6,402 nucleotides of DNA, taken from positions 1 through 6,402 of the forward strand of contig SLGL01000162.1 of the NCBI GenBank assembly GCA_007123785.1, written 5' to 3'. This stretch comes from Balneolaceae bacterium (lineage in GTDB: Bacteria > Bacteroidota > Rhodothermia > Balneolales > Balneolaceae). Below the pieces are notes generated by a model. That model saw only the letters and a list, made by a program, of their open reading frames with translations. It was not told where the DNA came from and did no database searches. The translations under genes and the position numbers were made by a program. Shown piece after piece: positions 1 to 6,363 of the stretch (the first letter of the stretch is position 1; every line of letters begins with the position of its first letter).

Positions 1-104
1 ATTAAGTAAAAAAAATGAAATACCGGTGGGTATTTGAAACATCTCATGTGTAACAATAGTAAACATCCCGGTTTTTTGGGAAAACCATCAAATTAAACGA
101 AATT

Positions 105-109
105 AGGAG
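105..109 (+). promoter_or_regulatory. Ribosome binding site of the serpin gene
   Basis: AGGAG lies 4 bases before the ATG at 114. It is the best Shine-Dalgarno match in the window apart from the one before atpC, and it supports ATG 114 as the start. The spacing is a little short. No TAnnTTTG-type -7 box is visible in bases 1-113, so the promoter may lie upstream of the window. Confidence 0.6.
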
Positions 110-113
110 TTTC

Positions 114-1358
114 ATGTCAACCATTAAAGCGATTTCGATTCTTTTTGCAGCACTCATATTCTTTGCATCCTGCAACGACAGCCTCGTGGGGCCGGATGAT
201 CCCATCGGTGAGCTTCCTCGTGAACTGACTCAGGTTGAAAAGAAACTGATTGAGGCCGACCGGCATTTCAGTTATGAACTATTCCGCAAAACGGTGGCCT
301 ACGATGATGAGGAGAACGTATTTATCTCCCCGCTGAGTATTACAATGGCACTGGCGATGACACTGAATGGCGCAGAGGGAGATACCTACGATCAGATGCG
401 TGAGACGCTTCGACTAAGCGGTATGGACACGGATGAAATAAACGAAGCATTTGAATCGCTGATGAAACTTCTTACCACCGTTGATCCGAAGGTAACCCTG
501 AAAATCGCCAACTCTATTTGGTACCGTGAAGGGCTGCCCGTGAAAGAGGATTTTTTGGAAAAAGTCCGTACTGCCTATAATGCCAGTGTGGAAGGACTCG
601 ATTTTGCTGATCCCGCAGCGGTTGATATTATAAACAACTGGGTGGATGCGAATACACAGGGGCTAATCGAAGAAATTATTGACGAAATTCCCGATGAAAT
701 TGTGATGTACCTGATCAATGCGCTCTATTTTAAAGGTGATTGGCTGCGGCAGTTTGATACTAATGATACCCGGCATGCTGATTTTTACCTCGAATCCGGT
801 GAAACTATTCAGGTTGATATGATGAGCCAGGAAGACCGTTTTGCTACCTATTTTTCCGAGGAGGTACAGTTGATTGAGCTGCCTTATGGCGACAGCCTGT
901 TCAGCATGACCATACTGCTTCCGAACGACCGTAACATGCTCATTGACCGGTTTGTAGAGGAAAAAGTGACATCACAAAATCTGGCAAACTGGCGGTCTGA
1001 TCTCTCTGTCGGGCGTGATGTGATTCTACAGCTCCCCAAATTTGAGCTGGAATATGAGATCACATACAACGAAATCCTGAAGGCGATGGGTATGAAGGTT
1101 CCCTTCGATGAATGGGAGGCCGATTTTTCCGGTATAGCCGATGTTTCACCGCAAAACCTGTATATCGACGAGGTGAAGCATAAAACCTTTATCCGCGTTG
1201 ACGAAGAGGGAACTGAGGCTGCGGCAGTAACCAGTGTGGGTATCGGGATTACGTCCATGCCTCCATCTGTCATTGTGGATCGCCCGTTTGTGTTCATCAT
1301 TCACGAAAGAGAAAGCGGAACGAACCTTTTTATGGGTAAGGTGAAAAATCCGGGTTAG
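114..1358 (+). CDS. Serpin family protease inhibitor, predicted lipoprotein
   Basis: A 414-residue serpin, a suicide inhibitor that traps serine (sometimes cysteine) proteases by inserting its cleaved reactive loop into a beta-sheet. Residues 1-19 form a short signal peptide ending FFAS-C20, a lipobox, so the protein should be lipid-anchored in the envelope. The serpin fold runs from about 45 to 413 at normal family length: NVFISPLSITMAL (68-80), NALYFKGDW (202-210), LPKFELEYE (307-315), DEVKHKTFIRVDEEGTEAAA (352-371) and the C-terminal FMGKVKNP (406-413). The hinge EEGTEAAAVT (364-373) has the Gly, Thr and small residues needed for loop insertion, and Thr373 at P8, so an inhibitory rather than structural role is likely. 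Ungapped alignment with remembered human alpha-1-antitrypsin puts the scissile bond at Thr380-Ser381. Start: ATG with AGGAG upstream. It is convergent with the M20 gene. Lipoprotein serpins are known in related bacteria (miropin of Tannerella). The target protease is unknown. Confidence 0.95.
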   Translation: MSTIKAISILFAALIFFASCNDSLVGPDDPIGELPRELTQVEKKLIEADRHFSYELFRKTVAYDDEENVFISPLSITMALAMTLNGAEGDTYDQMRETLRLSGMDTDEINEAFESLMKLLTTVDPKVTLKIANSIWYREGLPVKEDFLEKVRTAYNASVEGLDFADPAAVDIINNWVDANTQGLIEEIIDEIPDEIVMYLINALYFKGDWLRQFDTNDTRHADFYLESGETIQVDMMSQEDRFATYFSEEVQLIELPYGDSLFSMTILLPNDRNMLIDRFVEEKVTSQNLANWRSDLSVGRDVILQLPKFELEYEITYNEILKAMGMKVPFDEWEADFSGIADVSPQNLYIDEVKHKTFIRVDEEGTEAAAVTSVGIGITSMPPSVIVDRPFVFIIHERESGTNLFMGKVKNPG

Positions 1359-1362
1359 ATGT

Positions 1363-2736
1363 TCAATCCGAAAATTCTGGTAACAGTTCAAAAAAACGGG
1401 CTGATGTTTTAATCCCCCTGTGAAAATCTTTCAGCGAAAAGCTTTCATTTGGAGAGTGCAGTGCATCTTTGCTAATTCCGAAACCCATTAAAATGGAGTT
1501 GACCCCAAGTACTTTTTTAAAATCAGCGACAATGGGAATCGAACCACCCTCGCGGCTGAAAAGAACCTCCTTTTTGTAAATATCTTCGAACGCTTTGGCA
1601 GCAGCCTTTAACCCGTAAAATTCCAGGTCGATCACAATAGGGTGGCCTCCGTGATGTTCAACCACTTCAACTGAAACGGTGTCCGGTGCAATGGATTTTA
1701 CATGATCTGCAAACAGTTTCGCGATTTTAGCAGGATACTGGCCTGGAACCAGCCTCATACTCACCTTGGCCCCGGCTTTGGCAGGCAGTACAGTTTTTGC
1801 ACCTTCACCCTGGTAACCACTCCAAAGGCCATTTACATCGAGAGTGGGCCGGGCGGATACGCGTTCAAGTGTGCTATATCCATTTTCTCCGTGTAATGCT
1901 TTCAGGTCGAGGTTATTTTTGTACTCTTCTTCATCGAAGGGAAGCTGTTTGTAGGCTTCGCGCATTTCGGGAGTGAGTTCTTCCACATCATCATAAAAAC
2001 CGGGAACCTGAATAACGCCATCTTTATCTTTGAGCTTTGATATGATTTCGCAGAGCACATTGGCGGGATTATCAACAGCACCACCGTAGAGTCCGGAGTG
2101 AAGATCGCGGTTGGGGCCGGTGAGCAGGATTTCCATATAAGCCAGGCCCCGAAGTCCGTATGTGATAGAAGGTTGATTTTCCCCGAACATGGATGTGTCG
2201 GAGATCAGTACCATATCGCACGATAGCAGCTCTCTGTTTTTTTTGATGAATGGCACCAGGTTCGGTGAACCGATCTCTTCTTCTCCTTCCAGGATAAATT
2301 TTACATTCACAGGTAGTTCGGTTCCGGTTTCCATATAAGCCTGCACCGATTTAATGTGTGTAAAGGATTGTCCTTTATCGTCGCTGGCTCCTCGTGCATA
2401 GACACGGCCGTCTTTCACGGTTGGTTCGAAGGGTGGTGTAATCCACAATTCATCGGGATCGGAAGGTTGTACATCGTAATGACCATAAATCAGGACAGTT
2501 GGCCGGTCCTCGTGCGGACATTTTTCAGCTGTAATAATGGGGTGGCGCAGTGTATCATGAAGTGTAACATTATCGAGACCGATGTTCTGTAGCTGGACAA
2601 TGAGAAATTCTGCCGCTTTTTTAACATCTCCCTTGTGTTTGGAATCTGTACTTATGCTGGGAATCTTGAGCAGGTCGAAAAGTTCGTTTTCAAATGTTTG
2701 AATATTTTCATCGATAAATTTCTGTACAGTACTCAT
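1363..2736 (-). CDS. M20-family metallo-dipeptidase
   Basis: A 457-residue peptidase of the M20 family (carnosinase/CPG2/ArgE-DapE superfamily), which hydrolyses dipeptides or short peptides with a two-metal centre, usually zinc or manganese. The full ligand set is visible by comparison with remembered CNDP2: His86 and Asp88 in GHYDVQP (85-91), the bridging Asp119 in ARGASDDKG (114-122), general base Glu153 and ligand Glu154 in EGEEEIGS (150-157), Asp180 in SDT (179-181) and His427 in LHSPNES (426-432). The lid/dimerisation domain spans roughly 190-310 and carries DLHSGLYGG (211-219), with His213 the likely substrate-binding histidine. No signal peptide is seen, so it is probably cytoplasmic and used in peptide turnover. 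The start is ATG without a Shine-Dalgarno sequence. The 136-base gap from the upstream same-strand lipoprotein gene shows no clear terminator or promoter, so co-transcription is possible but unproven. Exact substrate, and the choice between dipeptidase and deacylase, cannot be settled from sequence. Confidence 0.93.
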   Translation of the reverse strand: MSTVQKFIDENIQTFENELFDLLKIPSISTDSKHKGDVKKAAEFLIVQLQNIGLDNVTLHDTLRHPIITAEKCPHEDRPTVLIYGHYDVQPSDPDELWITPPFEPTVKDGRVYARGASDDKGQSFTHIKSVQAYMETGTELPVNVKFILEGEEEIGSPNLVPFIKKNRELLSCDMVLISDTSMFGENQPSITYGLRGLAYMEILLTGPNRDLHSGLYGGAVDNPANVLCEIISKLKDKDGVIQVPGFYDDVEELTPEMREAYKQLPFDEEEYKNNLDLKALHGENGYSTLERVSARPTLDVNGLWSGYQGEGAKTVLPAKAGAKVSMRLVPGQYPAKIAKLFADHVKSIAPDTVSVEVVEHHGGHPIVIDLEFYGLKAAAKAFEDIYKKEVLFSREGGSIPIVADFKKVLGVNSILMGFGISKDALHSPNESFSLKDFHRGIKTSARFFELLPEFSD

Positions 2737-2872
2737 GAGAAATAGCTGGTTTATGTTTTTGCAAGTGCCTTTCGATAAACAATTTTCTGTTGCGGATTTG
2801 CAATTATTTTCCCACCTTTTTACAGAAGCTGCTGCACTACTCTTTAACTACAAGAAATTCATTTTCTAATGG

Positions 2873-3910
2873 TTAAAAATAGTCCTGCATCTCCTCAATC
2901 CAGTACTCCTCCATCTCTTCTGTAGTTTGGGGCTGGTTTTTAGGCACTACTACCCTGAAACCAAGAAACGGGGCGTTGGTATGCCACCAAAGGCTTTTAG
3001 GGAACTGAGGGTCATCGCGTTTCCAGTTTGGTGTAGAACCGCGCCGATGCAGACAGCTTGCGGTCTCTTCTGTATCTCTCCACGATCCGCCACGAACCGC
3101 TCTCGGATAAAGCTCTGTGGGTTTGAACCAGGGGTTTACTGCAGGATCATCTTCAAGGCGTTCTATATAATCAACGTGATACTGATCGAGCGTCCATTCA
3201 GCAACGTTGCCAAGCATATCATACAAGCCAAATTCATTCGGTTCCAGAGAGCCAACCAGGTGATAACGATCGTTACTGTTTCCGCGGTGCCAGGCATAAT
3301 CGTCCGGGTTTTCCGGGGGGCTGTACTGCTCGGTTTGTCCCGCACGGCAGGCGTATTCCCACTCAGCCTCGGTAGGCAGGCGATAGAATGTTCCGGTCTT
3401 GGCGGTCAGCCATTTGGTGAACATCATGGCATTGTACTGGGTAATGCTAACGGCAGGATATCCCTCAAAACCCATGCCCATGGACATATCAGTGTATGGA
3501 GGCGACGGCAATGAGATGGCATCACCCGGGAAATCGACTTGCTGCAGGTGTGCCTGAAGGTCATCAGGTGATTCCGCTGCAAACTGGCGGTATAGGTCCC
3601 AGGTGATTTCATGCTTGCTCATATAAAATGGGTCTAATACCACTTCGTGCTGCTGATCATCAGCTGCTCCCATCAAAAATGAACCGCCGGGTATCGGCGC
3701 CAACTCAATGGCTTCCCCCGTTCCTGGAATTTCTTCAGTAAATTCTGAGAAATCTACAGCTTCTTCAGTTGTTTGGTGTCCGGTTTCTTCAGCTTCAGTA
3801 AATTCTTCAGAAGTACTGCAGGCACTTGCCAATATCAACAGAGGGGCAGCAATGGTTAGGATTCGGGAATAGGTGGATAAAACATCAGATAGCCATTTGT
3901 ACATAAACAT
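2873..3910 (-). CDS. FGE/SUMF1-like domain lipoprotein (non-catalytic type)
   Basis: A 345-residue protein with a hydrophobic segment (about 17-30) ending LASA-C31, read as a lipoprotein signal peptide. Next comes an acidic linker (32-70: 13 Asp/Glu, no Lys/Arg), then a formylglycine-generating-enzyme-type domain from about 71 to 323. Its landmarks are IPGGSFLMG (73-81), RLPTEAEWEYACRAG (177-191), GLYDMLGNVAEWTLD (228-242), VRGGSW (272-277) and LGFRVV (316-321). The C-terminus (329-345) is again acidic. True FGE has a copper-binding cysteine pair just after GGS[WY]; here those positions are Asp279 and Ala284 and only Cys286 is near, so sulfatase activation is unlikely. Related catalytically silent domains occur in the gliding/type IX secretion lipoproteins GldJ and GldK, but this protein is shorter and no gldLMN genes follow, so I do not use those names. 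A second in-frame ATG lies two codons in; neither has a good ribosome binding site. A structural or binding role at the envelope is the best guess. Confidence 0.88.
   Translation of the reverse strand: MFMYKWLSDVLSTYSRILTIAAPLLILASACSTSEEFTEAEETGHQTTEEAVDFSEFTEEIPGTGEAIELAPIPGGSFLMGAADDQQHEVVLDPFYMSKHEITWDLYRQFAAESPDDLQAHLQQVDFPGDAISLPSPPYTDMSMGMGFEGYPAVSITQYNAMMFTKWLTAKTGTFYRLPTEAEWEYACRAGQTEQYSPPENPDDYAWHRGNSNDRYHLVGSLEPNEFGLYDMLGNVAEWTLDQYHVDYIERLEDDPAVNPWFKPTELYPRAVRGGSWRDTEETASCLHRRGSTPNWKRDDPQFPKSLWWHTNAPFLGFRVVVPKNQPQTTEEMEEYWIEEMQDYF
3731..3810. repeat. Short repeats encoding the acidic linker
   Basis: TTCTTCAG occurs four times (3731-3738, 3761-3768, 3785-3792, 3803-3810). CTTCAGTAAATTCT is repeated exactly at 3733-3746 and 3793-3806, 60 bases apart and therefore in frame. 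On the coding strand they give recurring Glu-rich pieces such as EEFTE and SEFTEE in the linker of the FGE-like lipoprotein (residues about 34-60). They probably arose by local duplication of a linker under little sequence constraint. Confidence 0.7.
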
Positions 3911-3975
3911 GACGCTAAGGATTATTTTAAGGGTGTAAAACAGTAGTTTTGCAGCAATAGGTTAAAGTTAATATG

Positions 3976-3987
3976 GGGGAATTCCCC
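3976..3987. repeat. Perfect 12-base palindrome, possible operator
   Basis: GGGGAATTCCCC is a perfect palindrome in otherwise AT-rich DNA, 65 bases upstream of the start of the leftward FGE-like lipoprotein gene. The position would suit an operator for that gene, but no bound regulator can be named and a chance origin is possible. Confidence 0.35.
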
Positions 3988-4202
3988 TTTAAGGTAAAAA
4001 ATAAGAAAAATAAAGATAAGAGAATTTTGTTTCATTGCGTATGACTGATTTTCTATGTGGTAAGAGGGTGTATTCAGGCCTGTTCTGTTTTTCGGTATAG
4101 AACGAATATATTTAGGCTGAAGTGTATGAGACAGGTTTTTTTAAAAATTTCAAATTAAATGGTTTCATTGCGTTTAACATAGTTACTGTGAGATAATCGG
4201 GA

Positions 4203-4244
4203 TAGATGCTGTTTATATCGAAAGCATCTACCTGGTAAACAGGT
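4203..4244. repeat. Two adjacent inverted repeats (small hairpins)
   Basis: TAGATGCT (4203-4210) pairs with AGCATCTA (4223-4230): an 8-base-pair stem with a 12-base loop. Immediately next, ACCTG (4230-4234) pairs with CAGGT (4240-4244) around GTAAA. The second unit also contains the direct repeat GGTAAAC (4234-4240, 4242-4248). No run of T follows on either strand, so this is not a normal intrinsic terminator. Confidence 0.45.
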
Positions 4245-4326
4245 AAACTCAAAAAAAGTACAGCTGTCACAGAATTAGCAACAGGCATTTCAAAAATAAA
4301 AAGTGCCAATTTTAAGCATCGGTACC

Positions 4327-4358
4327 TTTGATTTTTGAACCAGAAGTGGCTACCTTTT
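4327..4358 (+). promoter_or_regulatory. Candidate promoter of atpDC (Bacteroidetes-type)
   Basis: TTTG (4327-4330) is followed after 20 bases by TACCTTTT (4351-4358), which matches the Bacteroidetes -33 TTTG / -7 TAnnTTTG pattern except for the last base. Transcription would start near 4362-4365, giving a leader of about 80 bases before atpD. An exact TAnnTTTG match, TACCTTTG, also sits at 4323-4330 but has no good -33 element. Whether this organism's main sigma factor uses this consensus is assumed. Confidence 0.4.
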
Positions 4359-4360
4359 AA

Positions 4361-4411
4361 AGCTGTTTAGAAAAATATATTTATGTCATGTTCACAAACT
4401 GATGAACAGCT
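4361..4411 (+). promoter_or_regulatory. atpD leader with competing inverted repeats
   Basis: AGCTGTT (4361-4367) is complementary to AACAGCT (4405-4411), extendable by a G-T and an A-T pair. Inside it, TGTTCA (4389-4394) is complementary to TGAACA (4403-4408) with an 8-base loop. Both pairings use 4403-4408 and so exclude each other. This could be a simple switch in the leader RNA; the stems are short and it may be chance. Confidence 0.3.
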
Positions 4412-4446
4412 CTTTTCAATACATTACGATTAAAAAAACAGATTGA

Positions 4447-5940
4447 ATGAATAAAGGAACCGTAGCCCAGGTAATTGGACCTGTAGTAGATGTAGATTTT
4501 GAACAGGGAAAACTTCCCAGAATATTAGATGCCTTATATATCGAAAGAGAAGATGGTTCAAGGCTCTATCTTGAAGTAGCGCAACATCTCGGAGAGAATC
4601 GTGTGCGGACAATTGCGATGGATTCGACCGACGGACTGGTTCGTAAAGCTGATGTTATTGATACGGGAGAATCTATCTCGATGCCGGTGGGAGAAGATAT
4701 AAGAGGAAGGCTGTTTAATGTAGTAGGCGAGTCGATTGATGGTATCAAACCTCCGGAAGGAAAGCGATCTTATCCGATTCATCGCGAAGCACCGGCTTTT
4801 GAAGATCTTGCGACCAGTAGCGAAATGCTCGAGACCGGAATAAAAGTTATTGACCTTCTCTGCCCGTATGCCAAGGGCGGTAAGATCGGGCTATTTGGTG
4901 GTGCGGGTGTGGGAAAAACGGTTTTGATTCAGGAGCTGATCAACAATATCGCCAAGCAGCACGGTGGACTTTCGGTGTTTGCCGGAGTGGGAGAAAGAAC
5001 CCGTGAAGGAAACGATCTTTTGCGTGAATTTATCGAATCCGGAGTAATTAACTACGGTGATGAGTTCAAGGAAGCGATGGAAGCCGGTGAGTGGGACCTT
5101 TCCAAAGTAGATGAAGATGTCCTGAAAACTTCGCAGGCAACACTCGTATTCGGCCAGATGAACGAGCCGCCGGGTGCGCGTGCGCGAGTAGCCCTTTCCG
5201 GTTTGACGGTTGCCGAATATTTCCGTGATGAAGTTTCTCGTGATATTCTACTTTTTATAGATAATATTTTCCGGTTTACACAGGCCGGTTCCGAAGTGTC
5301 TGCCCTTTTAGGCCGGATGCCTTCTGCAGTAGGATACCAGCCCACACTGGCAACAGAAATGGGTGACCTCCAGGAGCGGATTACGTCAACCAAGAACGGA
5401 TCCATTACATCGGTTCAGGCGATTTATGTACCTGCTGATGACCTGACCGACCCTGCTCCCGCAACCACATTTTCCCACCTGGATGCTACTACCGTACTGA
5501 GCCGTGCACTTACACAGATCGGTATCTACCCAGCTGTGGATCCACTCGATTCTACTTCGAGAATCCTTGATCCTAAAGTAGTGGGTGAGGCTCACTACAA
5601 CTGTGCACAACGTGTGAAAGAGATTCTTCAAAAGTACAAAGATCTTCAGGATATTATTGCTATTCTCGGTATGGACGAGCTTTCGGATGAAGACAAACTG
5701 GTTGTATCGCGAGCGAGAAGAGTACAGCGGTTTCTCAGTCAGCCATTTTTCGTGGCCGAACAGTTTACTGGCCAGAGCGGTGAGTACGTGAAGATTGAAG
5801 ACACTATCAAAGGCTTTAACATGATTCTCGACGGAGAACTGGATCACCTGCCCGAAAATGCGTTCCACCTTGTGGGTACCCTCGATCAGGCACAGCAGAA
5901 AGGACAGCGAATTATGGCCGAAGCCGAAGCCGCAGAATAA
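4447..5940 (+). CDS. atpD: F1Fo ATP synthase subunit beta
   Basis: A 497-residue catalytic subunit of F1, which makes ATP from ADP and phosphate (or runs in reverse) on the cytoplasmic side of the membrane, in an alpha3beta3 ring. Seen: N-terminal beta-barrel (1-80, starting GTVAQVIGPVVDVDF), Walker A GGAGVGKT (151-158), catalytic Glu183 in GERTREG (182-188), QMNEPPGARAR (237-247), Walker B LLFIDNIF (268-275) with Asp272, and the DELSEED lever as DELSDED (410-416). Between GND (188-190) and FGQMNE (235-240) there are 44 residues where remembered E. coli has 17, an insertion of about 27 residues typical of Bacteroidetes-lineage beta subunits; this and a slightly longer C-terminus explain the length above E. 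coli's 460. ATG 4447 gives the canonical N-terminus; the leader before it is A-rich without a Shine-Dalgarno sequence. atpC follows after 15 bases. All catalytic motifs are intact. Confidence 0.99.
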   Translation: MNKGTVAQVIGPVVDVDFEQGKLPRILDALYIEREDGSRLYLEVAQHLGENRVRTIAMDSTDGLVRKADVIDTGESISMPVGEDIRGRLFNVVGESIDGIKPPEGKRSYPIHREAPAFEDLATSSEMLETGIKVIDLLCPYAKGGKIGLFGGAGVGKTVLIQELINNIAKQHGGLSVFAGVGERTREGNDLLREFIESGVINYGDEFKEAMEAGEWDLSKVDEDVLKTSQATLVFGQMNEPPGARARVALSGLTVAEYFRDEVSRDILLFIDNIFRFTQAGSEVSALLGRMPSAVGYQPTLATEMGDLQERITSTKNGSITSVQAIYVPADDLTDPAPATTFSHLDATTVLSRALTQIGIYPAVDPLDSTSRILDPKVVGEAHYNCAQRVKEILQKYKDLQDIIAILGMDELSDEDKLVVSRARRVQRFLSQPFFVAEQFTGQSGEYVKIEDTIKGFNMILDGELDHLPENAFHLVGTLDQAQQKGQRIMAEAEAAE

Positions 5941-5943
5941 AAC

Positions 5944-5948
5944 GGGAG
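5944..5948 (+). promoter_or_regulatory. Ribosome binding site of atpC, deciding a GTG start
   Basis: GGGAG lies 7 bases before GTG 5956, in the 15-base gap after the atpD stop. Spacing and sequence support the GTG as the real start of atpC; the next codons encode the expected start of an epsilon subunit and there is no nearby in-frame ATG. Confidence 0.65.
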
Positions 5949-5955
5949 TCAAATC

Positions 5956-6363
5956 GTGATAAACAGATTTCACGCACAATTATTAACACCCGAAGGCCCT
6001 CTGTTTGAGGGAAAGGTTGAAAGCGTTCAGGTTCCCGGAATCAACGGGAATTTTCAGATGCTCTACAATCACGCGCCTATTGTTTCTGCACTTGCAATTG
6101 GTAAAATTTCTATTCAAACCGGCAAAAATGAAGATATCATTTATGCTGTGAGTGGTGGTTTTGTGGAGATGAGTGACAATAAATGTACACTGCTTGCTGA
6201 AAAAGCGGAACTCGCGAATGAGATCGATACGATTGAGGCACGTAAAGAGCGTGATAAATTGAAAAAACACCTCGCAACGCTCAAGACAAACCGTGAAGAT
6301 GCGGAAATTGAGCTGGCGATTGCAGAAAATCGTCTCAAAATTGCTGAAATATCAGCTAACTGA
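5956..6363 (+). CDS. atpC: F1Fo ATP synthase subunit epsilon
   Basis: A 135-residue epsilon subunit (E. coli 139), part of the central stalk that couples c-ring rotation to the catalytic beta subunits and can restrain ATP hydrolysis. The N-terminal beta-sandwich covers about 3-86, with LLTPEGPLFEGKVESVQVPG (9-28), NHAPIV (38-43) and SGGFVEMSDNKCTLLAEKAE (66-85). Residues 88-133 are rich in Glu, Lys, Ala and Leu and should form the two-helix C-terminal domain, so the inhibitory arm seems present. It starts with GTG behind GGGAG and is surely co-transcribed with atpD. Bases 6364-6402 after the stop show no terminator, so transcription may continue past the window. Confidence 0.97.
   Translation: MINRFHAQLLTPEGPLFEGKVESVQVPGINGNFQMLYNHAPIVSALAIGKISIQTGKNEDIIYAVSGGFVEMSDNKCTLLAEKAELANEIDTIEARKERDKLKKHLATLKTNREDAEIELAIAENRLKIAEISAN

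Larger units (their letters stand above)
3911..4446. other. Long AT-rich intergenic region between divergent genes
   Basis: A 536-base region between the starts of the leftward FGE-like lipoprotein gene and the rightward atpD. No convincing gene is seen; the longest frame (65 codons, minus strand, 4112-4309) needs a TTG start and resembles nothing known to me. Contents: a perfect 12-base palindrome GGGGAATTCCCC (3976-3987), a 12-base direct repeat GTTTCATTGCGT (4029-4040 and 4162-4173), two adjacent small inverted repeats (4203-4244), a candidate atpD promoter (4327-4358) and inverted repeats in the atpD leader (4361-4411). No good -33/-7 pair was found for the minus-strand gene. Confidence 0.75.

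Noticed and set aside
22..77. ACCGG (22-26) with CCGGT (68-72) followed by six T, as a terminator of an upstream gene
   Set aside because: Only 5 pairs with a loop of about 41 bases; too weak for an intrinsic terminator.
114..2736. Serpin and M20 dipeptidase as an inhibitor-protease pair
   Set aside because: Serpins trap serine or cysteine endopeptidases, not metallo-dipeptidases; the genes are convergent and the proteins probably sit in different compartments.
2853..2867. AGAAA/TTTCT inverted repeat after the stop of the FGE-like gene
   Set aside because: Five mostly A-T pairs and no T run; not a credible terminator.
2873..3910. Naming the FGE-like lipoprotein gldK or gldJ
   Set aside because: It is shorter than those proteins and no gliding/type IX secretion partner genes are adjacent.
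4112..4309. 65-codon open frame on the minus strand in the intergenic region
   Set aside because: It needs a TTG start, has no ribosome binding site and no recognisable motif, and lies in AT-rich DNA; likely chance.
5052..5405. 117-codon open frame antisense to atpD (and similar antisense frames over other genes)
   Set aside because: Lies wholly inside a highly conserved gene on the opposite strand and resembles no known protein.
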